Source: an uncultured Psychrobacillus sp. (GTDB lineage Bacteria > Bacillota > Bacilli > Bacillales_A > Planococcaceae). From it: a stretch of 23,254 nt of DNA. This document shows positions 1 through 7,708 of the stretch, one piece after another (position 1 is the stretch's first letter; every line of letters starts with the position of its first letter). The stretch covers positions 1-23,254 of the forward strand of contig CAKQHO010000044.1 of NCBI GenBank assembly GCA_934234185.1, given 5' to 3'. Made by a program: the position numbers and the translations under genes. The notes below the pieces were generated by a model. The model was not told where the DNA came from. It worked only from the letters and a program-made list of their open reading frames with translations, and did not search any database.

Positions 1-34
1 CCCTATAGTTCATGCGCATGCCGGGCGCACTTAA

Positions 35-72
35 AAAGGCACTCTCTGTTCTATTCGAACAGAAAGTGCCTT
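35..72 (-). terminator. Intrinsic terminator after the yocH-like gene
   Basis: Inverted repeat with 16-base arms (36-51 and 57-72) around a 5-base loop. The single plus-strand mismatch becomes a G-U pair in minus-strand RNA, so the hairpin fits transcripts leaving the LysM/3D gene. The tail is short (UUUAA), so efficiency is uncertain. No gene is visible in bases 1-34. Confidence 0.75.
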
Positions 73-128
73 ACTCTTTTCTAAAGATTATAATATGCTT
101 CCGTTTCCGAGCATTCTTTATGGTCATT

Positions 129-845
129 TTAATCTAAAATTTTTACTTTAACCGTTTTTCGACCCCAATTCATTGCTTCCTCGTAGGATGGGATGAATAC
201 GTCTATTTTATTTCCTTTGATTGCTCCGCCTGTATCTCCGGCAACTGCATTTCCATAGCCTTCTACCCATACTTTTGTTCCTAATGGAATCACAGAAGGA
301 TCAACAGATATAACTTTTTTGTTTGGGTTAGCAATCAAATCAATTCCTGTTGCAGTTACACCCGAGCAGCCTTTACAGGAAGCAGTATATGCTGTAGCGG
401 TAACTGAAAGCTCTTTTACACCAACAGATGGATTACTTTCAATCGGATTACTTTCCTCTGCATTATTCGAAACAGCTTTTACCATACCACCACTTACATC
501 AATTAAGTCACCCTCATGAATTACATCACTAGTGAGCTGATTTGTGGTCATTATTTTATTTACAGTTAGTCCATGCTTCTGAGCGATACTATAAAGCGTA
601 TCTCCAGTAACAACAACATATGTCTTTTTTGATTCCTCTATATTCAATTGTTGGTTAGGATATATAATTGTGGAGTTCAAGTTATTCCAATCCTGAATAT
701 CTTGAACGCTAACATTATTTTCTTGTGAAATAGCCCAAAGGGTATCGCCTTTCTCTACCGTATGAATACTTGCCGCAGATGCTTGACCCGCTATTCCTAT
801 CGATAGTCCAGCAAGTGCAGTTAGTGCTACAATTTGTTTTTTCAT
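129..845 (-). CDS. yocH: Secreted LysM and 3D-domain cell-wall protein (YocH-like)
   Basis: A 238-residue exported protein predicted to bind and remodel peptidoglycan. Residues 1-24 form a signal peptide ending in ASA. Two LysM repeats follow (about 28-70 and 75-118, each with a GDTLxxI core), then a Ser/Asn-rich linker and a C-terminal 3D domain (about 148-236) with its three aspartates near D182, D204 and D215. The 3D domain resembles the lytic transglycosylase core of MltA/RpfB proteins. This order matches B. subtilis YocH, which is somewhat longer. AAAGGAGG lies 11 bases before the ATG and fixes the start. B. subtilis yocH is controlled by WalR; I found no convincing WalR double box here. 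The neighbouring 6S-2-like RNA recalls the yoc region of B. subtilis. Confidence 0.88.
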   Translation of the reverse strand: MKKQIVALTALAGLSIGIAGQASAASIHTVEKGDTLWAISQENNVSVQDIQDWNNLNSTIIYPNQQLNIEESKKTYVVVTGDTLYSIAQKHGLTVNKIMTTNQLTSDVIHEGDLIDVSGGMVKAVSNNAEESNPIESNPSVGVKELSVTATAYTASCKGCSGVTATGIDLIANPNKKVISVDPSVIPLGTKVWVEGYGNAVAGDTGGAIKGNKIDVFIPSYEEAMNWGRKTVKVKILD

Positions 846-927
846 AAAATGAATTTCCTCCTTTTCACTAACTTCCCTAGCTTAACATGTGAATATGTCA
901 GAGCCATTGCAATATAGTTATAGGACG

Positions 928-955
928 ATAATAATTAGATGACAGAGTTGGCCAA
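928..955 (-). promoter_or_regulatory. Possible sigma-A promoter of yocH
   Basis: TTGGCC (4 of 6 to consensus), 16-base spacer, TATTAT. This predicts a start near 921 and a leader of about 76 bases. It is the best match found by eye, not a strong one. Confidence 0.35.
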
Positions 956-1010
956 ATATAACAGCTTGTAAAGAATCTAAATACTCGGAAGATAAATAAG
1001 TATACTTGTT

Positions 1011-1042
1011 ATTTTCTTATTTTCTTATTTTCTTATTTTCTC
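1011..1042. repeat. Tandem 8-base repeat, four units
   Basis: ATTTTCTT occurs three times in a row, followed by ATTTTCTC. It is an AT-rich microsatellite prone to slippage, in non-coding DNA upstream of the yocH promoter. Confidence 0.85.
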
Positions 1043-1183
1043 GAAGACTATTGCTTAAGTGAGTATAATATTGCTCTTGCTTAATAACCAATATACTATT
1101 CGTTTAACTTCTCTGTTTAATACAACTAACTCGGGTTTTTACTCAGATTTCACTCCTCAAAACCCCAGTTAAAAAACTACAAT

Positions 1184-1212
1184 AAAAAAGCACCCTCCAA
1201 AATGGAGAATGC
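1184..1212 (-). terminator. Terminator of the 6S-2-like RNA
   Basis: Arms 1203-1212 and 1190-1199 pair over 10 bp on the minus strand (two G-U pairs) around a 3-base loop, followed directly by six U residues. Confidence 0.9.
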
Positions 1213-1433
1213 ATAAGAGACACTATTATTTAAACGATTAGGTAAGCCGCCTTTGCCGTACTTGAAAATATGAAAGTTTTAAACCACCACTCCTCAAAGT
1301 GGGTGTTCGCAGATACTCTCCTGCTTGTCTTCATTGTCCGAAGAGAATGAAGCATGTCATTCCAGCTCTATATAAAACTCCCTGTTACAGCTTAAAGGTT
1401 AAAACTTATATTGATACGTACAACGCAGCCTAT
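1184..1433 (-). ncRNA. bsrB: 6S-2 RNA (RNA polymerase regulator)
   Basis: A minus-strand RNA gene with a clear promoter (TTGAAA-N17-TATTAT, 1468-1440) and a strong terminator (1212-1184), but no coding potential. Counting from the predicted start at 1433, nucleotides 27-40 read AAGUUUUAACCUUU. Their complement is AAAGGUUAAAACUU, which I recall as the product RNA made on B. subtilis 6S-2 RNA, starting at the same nucleotide. The arms around it pair over long range: AGUUUUAA with UUAAAACU, GUAC with GUAC, and GCUGC with GCGGC, giving the rod shape of 6S RNA over about 1429-1242. A UUCG-capped hairpin (1352-1329) sits on the apical side. In B. subtilis, as I remember it, bsrB lies in the yoc region, and a yocH-like gene is next door here. 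6S RNA binds sigma-A holoenzyme as a promoter mimic. The roughly 60 bases past the rod may be trimmed. Confidence 0.82.
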
Positions 1434-1439
1434 GTACAT

Positions 1440-1468
1440 ATAATATACCCCTTTAAGCAAAATTTCAA
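1440..1468 (-). promoter_or_regulatory. Sigma-A promoter of the 6S-2-like RNA
   Basis: TTGAAA at 1468-1463, a 17-base spacer and TATTAT at 1445-1440, so transcription should start near 1433. The spacer ends in GGGGTA just before the -10 box, as in the cstR promoter. Confidence 0.85.
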
Positions 1469-1505
1469 GGGAAATGTTTGTCTGCTCATCCAGTTATTCT
1501 TTATG

Positions 1506-1511
1506 TATAAT
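1506..1511 (+). promoter_or_regulatory. Probable -10 box of the protease gene
   Basis: A perfect TATAAT lies 35 bases before the protease ATG. At 17-base spacing the -35 position reads TGCTCA, a poor match, so only the -10 element is supported. It is divergent from the 6S-2-like promoter, with the two -10 boxes about 60 bases apart. Confidence 0.5.
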
Positions 1512-1546
1512 AGAACTAATAAATGGACCAATGAGGATGTGAGTAC

Positions 1547-2344
1547 ATGGATCCAAAGGATAGAAGAAATGAATGGGAAGAGGACTTAGATGATGAAGAA
1601 CTTCGGGAGCTTGTCTTAGAGGCTCAAAGAGAAGCTTTAGAAAAGGCAGCTCTAGAAAAAAATAATCCGCCTAAACGTAAAACCCCATTCCCAAAGTGGA
1701 TATTTTACGTCATGGCTATTGTTTTATTTATCAACACTATTGGTCTTTTGTTTGAAACGTTTTCTATTCCTGCAATTGAATTTGTAAAGACTTCCGCAAG
1801 GCTTTCGGCAGAAGAGGACATAGCAACCTATAAGAAAGCTGTGGTAGTTGTCTTAAATGACAGTAGCAAAGGAACTGGATTCGCCATCTCAGAAGATGGA
1901 ACTATCCTTACCAACTATCATGTCATTGAAGGAAGCAACCAAGTTACTGTTAATTTCCCAGAGGACGGACGATACCGAGCAGAGGTTATAAATACATATC
2001 CTGAAATTGATTTAGCGGTATTAAATGTAGAAGAAGATGGGCTGCCATATTTAGAATTAGCAGATCAGCTTACCGAAAAAACGGGTGAACATATCACTTT
2101 CATAGGTAATCCTTTAGGATTTATAGGTATAGCTAATGAAGGAACTATTTTAGAACACTACCAGCTTAGCGATTGGGAAGTACCTGTCATGATGATCCAG
2201 GCTCCCGTTTATCGTGGCAATAGTGGTAGTCCAATAATAAATGAGACTGGCAAGGTTATAGGAGTAGTCTTTGCTACCATGAAGCACGATGAGTATGGCA
2301 AAGTTGGCCTCTTCGTCCCAATAGAACAGTACCATCAACAATAA
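1547..2344 (+). CDS. Membrane-anchored trypsin-like serine protease
   Basis: A 265-residue protein with a charged cytoplasmic N-terminus (about 1-48), one transmembrane helix (about 50-70) and an external chymotrypsin-fold domain. The catalytic triad is visible: H125 in TNYHVIEG, D155 in EIDLAVL and S226 in GNSGSP, as in HtrA/DegP proteases. It lacks the C-terminal PDZ domain of HtrA, HtrB and HtrC, which explains its shorter length. It is probably a surface protease acting on exported or wall proteins; the substrate is unknown. A GAGG motif about ten bases before the ATG supports the start, which also fits the acidic N-terminus. It is monocistronic, with its own -10 box and terminator. It could be called HtrA-like, but without PDZ a housekeeping quality-control role is not assured. 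Confidence 0.87.
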   Translation: MDPKDRRNEWEEDLDDEELRELVLEAQREALEKAALEKNNPPKRKTPFPKWIFYVMAIVLFINTIGLLFETFSIPAIEFVKTSARLSAEEDIATYKKAVVVVLNDSSKGTGFAISEDGTILTNYHVIEGSNQVTVNFPEDGRYRAEVINTYPEIDLAVLNVEEDGLPYLELADQLTEKTGEHITFIGNPLGFIGIANEGTILEHYQLSDWEVPVMMIQAPVYRGNSGSPIINETGKVIGVVFATMKHDEYGKVGLFVPIEQYHQQ

Positions 2345-2345
2345 T

Positions 2346-2377
2346 CAACCCCTCGCATCAATTAATGCTAGGGGTTG
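2346..2377 (+). terminator. Terminator after the protease gene
   Basis: CAACCCCT (2346-2353) pairs with AGGGGTTG (2370-2377), extended by GCAT/ATGC inside, followed by a T-rich tail. Its U-tail fits the plus strand only; no separate terminator was seen for the convergent gene ending at 2449. Confidence 0.85.
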
Positions 2378-2448
2378 TCTTATAATTATTTTTTCATTAA
2401 TTCTGTTGGAAATTCGCTCGCAAGTAGCAGATGCAATAGCCTAACTAG

Positions 2449-3207
2449 TCAATCCAAATATTTCTCTCTCCAGCTTACCCTTTCTTGTTCCACAAGCATT
2501 TCCTCAAGAGTCTTATCCCACTCATCAGATAAGGTGTTCCAGACTCTAGCGTATAGTGAGTCATCGCTTTCGTTATGAAGAATAAATTCTAGGCAAGGTA
2601 CATCATCCACATACAGCTCTTCTGTAGCTACAATATCACCTATAATTATTTGGGTTTCACCTTTATCCTCTAATACGCCCTTTTTATGCAACGCCTCTAT
2701 GACAACATCTTCCTCCCAGCGGAAGCGGGCTTGACGTTTTTCTGGGGCGTGGCGGAACACTTGTAGATTCTCTTCACCTTCAGAAGCAGGTTTTATTTCT
2801 CCAAGCAAAAATGAATCATGCGTTTGGCTATATAATAATTGCTCCGTCTCCAGCTCCTGCTCCTCCTCAAAGATGCCTCTGCCTAGCTGCTCTTCACCTT
2901 TTGATGTAAGCAATATTTTGTCAGTGGTTACTTTAATCAAACCAGATTTTTTCATTAAGCTTATCAAGTCCTCCACGAACAGCTGATCGACTAATAGTAT
3001 TTCGCTTAGCTGTCGGGCATTTTCGATATTTGCCTTTTGAAAGGAAAGAAGCATCATTTTCATTAAAACGTCCATTTTAATCCGTTTTATGGGACGGTAT
3101 GTTACCTCAATTGTATAAACTGGAACACACCATTCCCTAGAATCCATTATTTTCACGTTAGTATTCTGCTGCAATTCTCTTATTAAACGTTTCTTTTGTT
3201 CTTGCAT
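2449..3207 (-). CDS. Protein of unknown function paired with the SF1 helicase
   Basis: A 252-residue soluble protein that I do not recognise. No signal peptide or membrane segment is present. Residues about 45-115 look like a winged-helix fold: helical segments, a predicted recognition helix around VEDLISLMKKSGLI, then a short strand pair ending in LLTSKGEEQL, as in many bacterial DNA-binding wings. The rest is rich in Glu and has a Trp-containing C-terminus. It starts 12 bases after the helicase stop codon, and its GAGGAG site overlaps that stop (TAGAGGAG), so the two are co-transcribed and probably translationally coupled. This suggests a dedicated partner of the helicase, such as a substrate adaptor or regulator. 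No catalytic motif was identified. Confidence 0.8.
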   Translation of the reverse strand: MQEQKKRLIRELQQNTNVKIMDSREWCVPVYTIEVTYRPIKRIKMDVLMKMMLLSFQKANIENARQLSEILLVDQLFVEDLISLMKKSGLIKVTTDKILLTSKGEEQLGRGIFEEEQELETEQLLYSQTHDSFLLGEIKPASEGEENLQVFRHAPEKRQARFRWEEDVVIEALHKKGVLEDKGETQIIIGDIVATEELYVDDVPCLEFILHNESDDSLYARVWNTLSDEWDKTLEEMLVEQERVSWREKYLD

Positions 3208-3219
3208 GGTTTTACTCCT

Positions 3220-6200
3220 CTAATTTACGGTTCTCAAGCCGTTTTGAGATTTGACGACCTTCAGTAGACGGCCATACATTTCTCGAGAGTTTCTTTGTTT
3301 TGCTCGCTTTGTAAACATCTCTGTGCTACCTACTAGCATTAATAACTCTCTTGCTCGTGAGAGGGCTACGTTCAGCCTGCGATAATCATTCGCAAACCCT
3401 ATATCTCCACTCTTTTCTTGATTATTCCGAACCATACTTAAAATAATGACATCCATCTCCATCCCCTGGAACTTGTCCACTGTACCAGTACGAATGTGTA
3501 GATACTTCAAGCTCGTCTCTTGCTGGACCAGTCTGTCGATCCGCTTCACTTGTTCTCCATAAAAGCTAATCACCCCAACGCTTTTCCTCTCTCCAGGAGT
3601 CATTCTACCTTCTTTTATAGCTGTCTCCGTTGCCTTGTCTAAATCAAAGAGTATGTCTCGAATCTTGTCGAGCTCTGCTTGATTAAATCTACTTTTCCCA
3701 TCCTTCATTCTTTCCTCAAAGAATCTACTTTCGTTGGGCATATCAAGCCACAACAAATGATCCTGCCTTTTCACATAGCGTGATTCTAATAAATGATCAC
3801 GCATTCCATCCGAATCTGTCAGTCCACATTGCAAGTGATAATTTTCTTCCTCATAAAATGGCGTGATTGTTTGCATGATATTTTCATGCATCCGATATTG
3901 AATTGCCAGCATTGTTTTGTGACTAGTCGGTAGGTTCTTAAACAACCTTTCAAATAAAGATTCTTTTAATAGCTTTTTCAGCTCTTCTTTTTCTTCAAAG
4001 TTGTTGCTTTCCTCTAGAATCGCTTGTAGTGTCTCCTCTAATGTATCTTCACCAACAAGAGGTGGAAGCTGATGATGATCACCAACCAAAATAATCTTTT
4101 TCCCTTTTAGCATCGGAAGAAGAAGCTCTGGTGGAGTAGCCTTTGATACCTCATCTATTATTACTACATCAAATGTCGGGTAATTCTCCATAAACTCTTT
4201 ACGAGCAGAGGCTACACAGGTTGTCCCTATAACATTCGCGTGTCGCACATATAGCTTTCGAATCTCTTCAAGGTCGTGATCGTTTGCATCTTCTAACATT
4301 TCAGCCCACTCGTTTTGAAGCGCTTGAGTTATAGGAAGGCGAACTAGCCTTTGCTCATATTCCTTCATCTGATTTTCCGCCATGATTCGATCAATTTTCT
4401 TACTTTCTAGCTCTGATTCCGGATCAGATTTAATTAATCCCTCTAGATTTCTTAAGGACCTCTCCAATTCTAGTCCCGTTGCATTCACTTTCTTTATCTC
4501 AAGCTCACGATTTTCTAAACTTAGTTGTAGTTTTTCTATTTGTATAGTTGCATTCGCTAACCTTTCCTTTTGACCAGCTAATTGCGTTGTATATTTTGTC
4601 ACTGTGTTTTCTATCATTTTTACATCCTTCTCCTCCTGAAGAAGTCCTTCAAGGGAGCTTTTTAGTTCATCCAATGCAGGCATTCCATCAGAAGAAGTAA
4701 TGTTAGTTTGGGCAAGCTGTGTTTTTAACTGTTCCAAACGCTGAGAATATGCCATGCTTTTATTGGCTAATTCTCTCTTTTTAGGCTCGTAGTGAAGTGC
4801 CTCAGAACGAATCTGGCGAGTTAACTCTAGCTTAATAGCCTGGTATTTAGTAGTGGTGCTGCGTTTCGCCTGCTGCAATATTTCTCCTTGCTTCCAAACA
4901 AACTTCCTACGCACATAACAACCTTCTAATAAGATACTTAGTTTCTCAGCTCCCATATCATCTTCAGAGGAGATCATAGATTTCATTCGATCCATAAATT
5001 GATGAATTTCCTTTACGGTATAGCTGGAATCATAGACCACGCCGCTCCTACCAGCATTTTGAAGTATATTCTCTACAGAAACTTTCCTTTTAGTTAAGGT
5101 CTGTTCTAAATAGTCTATTGCTGCAGCCAGTCTAGAGTTCACCTCTCTCCAGTCAGAAAAGCTTTGAATATTTTCAATCAGTCTTTCAAGCTCTACCATC
5201 TGTTGGGAAAGTAAAGAGGTAGGAATTATCCCCATTTGTTCCATCTTATTCTTTAATTCATCATATTTCTTAATGGCATTCACCTGTTCAGCTAACTGCT
5301 CTGATTGACCAGATTTTAGTTGAATTAAACGATATTCTTCTTTTGTTTTATTGAATTCTTCTTCTACCTTTTTATAAGTTATAATCGTTTCTTGATATGA
5401 AATTTTACGATTTATTTCCGCTATCTGTACAGATAGCTGTTGAAGCTTCACAGTTAATTCCTGAGCAGTTAATTGTGATTCAAAGAAGGATTCTATATTA
5501 CGAATGTTTTCCTTTGCCGTCTCACACTCTTCCTGAAGTGCTGACATTTCTTCTATTTCTTCTTCCTCAGCCTTTTTCAGAACGATAAGTGATTTTTTAA
5601 GTATCTTAATCTCACTTAGAAGCTCTGCAAACTTTTCTTGAGCATTGGCCTTTTCGACAATCTTCTCTTGAAGCATAGTGATTTGCTGCTCTATTTTCGC
5701 TTTATCCTTCTGAAGCTCTTCAAGCTGTTTTTTTAGCTTTCCTTCATTTAAGGGATGCTCTTGAATGTCTTTCTGTAAAGCTAATAATGTTTGCTCCTTC
5801 CAATAGGCTCCTACGTTTTCCTCGATAAACTTCTTTCCCTCTTCTTCAATACTTTCTGTTCTACCAAATCGAAGAATTCGTATATCTTTATTGGAGAGCA
5901 GTCGACTTAGAGCATTGTCCACGGCAAGGTTGGATTGTGAGGCTACCAGTGTTTTCAATCCTGCTTTTGCATTCTGCTGACAAATCTCTGAAATAACCGT
6001 TGTCTTACCTGTGCCAGGTGGTCCCTGAATGACATAGAGGTCCTCAGATGAAACAGCACCAATTACAGCTTCTCGCTGGTATTCATTTAATCTATTGTGA
6101 AAGACGAGTTCTTCCTTATTATGATGAATATGAACGGTAGGTTTATTTTCAAACAGAATCTTGTCTAGATTAGGATTTGCCGCAAGGCCATTTTGTAAAT

Positions 6201-7020
6201 CCTCAAATCCTTTTCGGAGACGTCTTATTTGACTTAGGGTAGCAAAGTTACTAAATACAATCTCCTTAGAAGTAGAGTTAACTTGGTTTCTTCTAGCCAT
6301 TTCCCGAAATTTCGGTCTTAATTCTACTTCAATGGTGCGTTTAGACTTATCTGCTTTTAAAACGTCACCGGCTTCTATTGTTACCCCTTTTATACTTGCA
6401 CTGAGACCTCTTAGCTTGTTCCATTCCTTCGCTTCAATTTGATTGCCATGAATGGTCATCCTACTGAAGTCTTCATTAAAATTGAGATGCGTAAAGGCAG
6501 ATGTAATATCCGAAATATCTGCGTTTCGCTCTTGAATTTTTAAATAGCCTTCCCAGCTTGAAATACGTTTTTTTACATATTCCGATCTTTCTTCTGCTAC
6601 TGGAAGCTCTCGTATCATTGTGTGCAAGGTTATAGGGAGACCGGCTCCATTATTTTTAGTGGTCACAAAATTTAATGCTACCGTGAGTCTTCTATTTGTT
6701 TTTACTGGTGTATTTCCACCTTTTATATAAAAAGCTGTTGCTAGAAAACCGTCATTTTGGAGGACACATTCTAACACAGCCACTTTTCCTCCAAGTTTTT
6801 CCGTAAGCTTACTATTTGTTGACTCATTATCAAAAAAAATAGAGAGAGAAACATTTCCATGCGCATTAACTGGTTTTTTCTCAATATGTACTAAATAAGA
6901 TTCCTGCAACCGAAAAAAGTCGTGTTCATCAGTTGACCAATCCTGTATTCCTCTACGTGCATTATTGGTTATTTTCAGACTGCATCGTATAGTTTTTTCT
7001 AAGGTTTTAGATAAGCTCAT
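3220..7020 (-). CDS. Large Upf1-like superfamily 1 helicase with coiled-coil insertion
   Basis: A 1266-residue SF1 helicase of the AAA_11/AAA_12 (Upf1/Dna2) type. Positions count from the ATG at 7020. An N-terminal non-helicase region (about 1-300) is followed by a Q-type motif (LNEYQREAV, near 311), Walker A GPPGTGKT (333-340), motif Ia, a long coiled coil (about 420-920), then Walker B with IIDEVSK (D956, E957), GDHHQLPP (981-988), QYRMH (1041-1045), the FQG of motif V (1184-1186) and motif VI RRLNVALSRAR (1214-1224). It should move on or unwind DNA or RNA using ATP. A longer reading frame from a TTG at 7047 exists, but AAGGAGGT seven bases before the ATG at 7020 makes that the start. Such helicases occur in RNA metabolism, repair and phage defence (for example Mokosh); none of these roles is shown here. 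Confidence 0.9.
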   Translation of the reverse strand: MSLSKTLEKTIRCSLKITNNARRGIQDWSTDEHDFFRLQESYLVHIEKKPVNAHGNVSLSIFFDNESTNSKLTEKLGGKVAVLECVLQNDGFLATAFYIKGGNTPVKTNRRLTVALNFVTTKNNGAGLPITLHTMIRELPVAEERSEYVKKRISSWEGYLKIQERNADISDITSAFTHLNFNEDFSRMTIHGNQIEAKEWNKLRGLSASIKGVTIEAGDVLKADKSKRTIEVELRPKFREMARRNQVNSTSKEIVFSNFATLSQIRRLRKGFEDLQNGLAANPNLDKILFENKPTVHIHHNKEELVFHNRLNEYQREAVIGAVSSEDLYVIQGPPGTGKTTVISEICQQNAKAGLKTLVASQSNLAVDNALSRLLSNKDIRILRFGRTESIEEEGKKFIEENVGAYWKEQTLLALQKDIQEHPLNEGKLKKQLEELQKDKAKIEQQITMLQEKIVEKANAQEKFAELLSEIKILKKSLIVLKKAEEEEIEEMSALQEECETAKENIRNIESFFESQLTAQELTVKLQQLSVQIAEINRKISYQETIITYKKVEEEFNKTKEEYRLIQLKSGQSEQLAEQVNAIKKYDELKNKMEQMGIIPTSLLSQQMVELERLIENIQSFSDWREVNSRLAAAIDYLEQTLTKRKVSVENILQNAGRSGVVYDSSYTVKEIHQFMDRMKSMISSEDDMGAEKLSILLEGCYVRRKFVWKQGEILQQAKRSTTTKYQAIKLELTRQIRSEALHYEPKKRELANKSMAYSQRLEQLKTQLAQTNITSSDGMPALDELKSSLEGLLQEEKDVKMIENTVTKYTTQLAGQKERLANATIQIEKLQLSLENRELEIKKVNATGLELERSLRNLEGLIKSDPESELESKKIDRIMAENQMKEYEQRLVRLPITQALQNEWAEMLEDANDHDLEEIRKLYVRHANVIGTTCVASARKEFMENYPTFDVVIIDEVSKATPPELLLPMLKGKKIILVGDHHQLPPLVGEDTLEETLQAILEESNNFEEKEELKKLLKESLFERLFKNLPTSHKTMLAIQYRMHENIMQTITPFYEEENYHLQCGLTDSDGMRDHLLESRYVKRQDHLLWLDMPNESRFFEERMKDGKSRFNQAELDKIRDILFDLDKATETAIKEGRMTPGERKSVGVISFYGEQVKRIDRLVQQETSLKYLHIRTGTVDKFQGMEMDVIILSMVRNNQEKSGDIGFANDYRRLNVALSRARELLMLVGSTEMFTKRAKQRNSREMYGRLLKVVKSQNGLRTVN

Positions 7021-7208
7021 GAACAAGACCTCCTTAATTTTACTCAACCTTTATATCCTAGCACTTTTTCATGAAATCTTGAATTGACTTACATATAGAA
7101 AAATTTAGTGGATTACAATGAAAGTTATAAGAAATACCCTCCCTTTTCTTTGTCCTTGAAACAAAATTTCATCTAAAAATGTTTTTGTCTATTTTGTGAA
7201 TTTTTTTA

Positions 7209-7238
7209 TTGATATTTTTCTTTCTTTTCCTTTATGAT
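7209..7238 (+). promoter_or_regulatory. Promoter of the DUF485-symporter operon
   Basis: TTGATA (7209-7214), an 18-base spacer and TATGAT (7233-7238), predicting a start near 7245. The leader of about 55 bases begins with the palindrome at 7247-7275. Confidence 0.6.
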
Positions 7239-7246
7239 GAGAGTAC

Positions 7247-7275
7247 AGTTTTAAGGCGGAATATTCCGAAAACTG
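7247..7275 (+). promoter_or_regulatory. Palindrome at the transcript start: operator or 5' hairpin
   Basis: CGGAATATTCCG (7257-7268) is a perfect 12-base palindrome. Outer arms CAGTTTT and AAAACTG extend it, with a 4-base bulge (AAGG) on the left. It lies directly downstream of the predicted start, so it could be a repressor site or a protective 5' hairpin in the mRNA. I cannot assign a regulator. Confidence 0.5.
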
Positions 7276-7300
7276 AAACTTTTAGTAGGAGGTATGGAAA

Positions 7301-7708
7301 ATGACGAAAAACTTAGAAAGCGGTTTCAAATCAAAAAGTCCTCTCGCCAATCAAAAAAATCCAAAGAAAGAGGTGAATTCAACTAAACGGAATGATGAAA
7401 GCGTCCCTAACTATATTGCTATTTCAGAGAGCCAGGAGTTTAAAGCCTTGAAAAAACGAAAAGTGAAGTTTATTGTCCCTATTACCATATTTTTCTTGCT
7501 TTTTTATATTAGTTTACCAATCTTAACCTCTTACACTACTATTTTAAATAAACCTGCAATTGGGGATATTACATGGGTGTGGATCTTTGCACTCTCTCAA
7601 TTTATCATGACATGGGTTTTATGTATGGTTTATGTAAGTAAAGCTAATAGCTTTGATAAAGATGTAGATGAGATTATTGCAAAAGAAAAGGCCGGTGATT
7701 ATGCTTGA
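7301..7708 (+). CDS. ywcB: DUF485 membrane protein, symporter partner
   Basis: A 135-residue protein of the DUF485 (YjcH/YwcB) family, usually encoded just before an acetate-type sodium symporter and thought to assist it. Residues 1-55 are hydrophilic, basic and Ser/Asn-rich. Two membrane helices follow (about 57-79 and 90-112), with a short charged tail. TAGGAGG nine bases before the ATG fixes the start. The stop codon overlaps the TTG start of the symporter, so translation is coupled. The N-terminal extension seems longer than needed for the two-helix core; its role is unknown. Confidence 0.85.
   Translation: MTKNLESGFKSKSPLANQKNPKKEVNSTKRNDESVPNYIAISESQEFKALKKRKVKFIVPITIFFLLFYISLPILTSYTTILNKPAIGDITWVWIFALSQFIMTWVLCMVYVSKANSFDKDVDEIIAKEKAGDYA

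Larger units (their letters stand above)
846..1183. other. Intergenic stretch between yocH and the small RNA gene
   Basis: No ORF here looks real. On the minus strand a possible yocH promoter is TTGGCC at 955-950, a 16-base spacer, and TATTAT at 933-928. There are also four tandem copies of an 8-base unit (1011-1042) and an imperfect inverted repeat (1128-1139 with 1159-1170) that has no U-tail on either strand. Confidence 0.5.

Noticed and set aside
1011..1042. CRISPR-like or iteron repeats
   Set aside because: Units are only 8 bases, have no spacers, and no cas or replication genes are nearby. A simple microsatellite is enough.
846..1433. A riboswitch leader (ydaO/c-di-AMP or T-box) controlling yocH
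   Set aside because: Conserved cores such as GGGGAACC or the T-box GGGTGG-ACCGCG are absent, and the 6S-2 product-RNA template explains the RNA better. The terminator plus a separate possible yocH promoter also argue against a leader.
1443..1455. CstR-type operator in the 6S-2-like promoter
   Set aside because: Only the half TATACCCC is present; no GGTATA arm at the required distance.
1299..1589. 96-codon ORF on the plus strand
   Set aside because: It lies antisense across the 6S-2-like RNA gene and overlaps the protease start in another frame. No ribosome site or recognisable domain.
7021..7047. Helicase start at TTG 7047
   Set aside because: The AAGGAGGT site lies inside this extension and is positioned for the ATG at 7020.
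7395..7410. CcpA cre site within the DUF485 gene
   Set aside because: The sequence around TGAAAGCGTCCC has two mismatches at conserved cre positions, too weak to claim.
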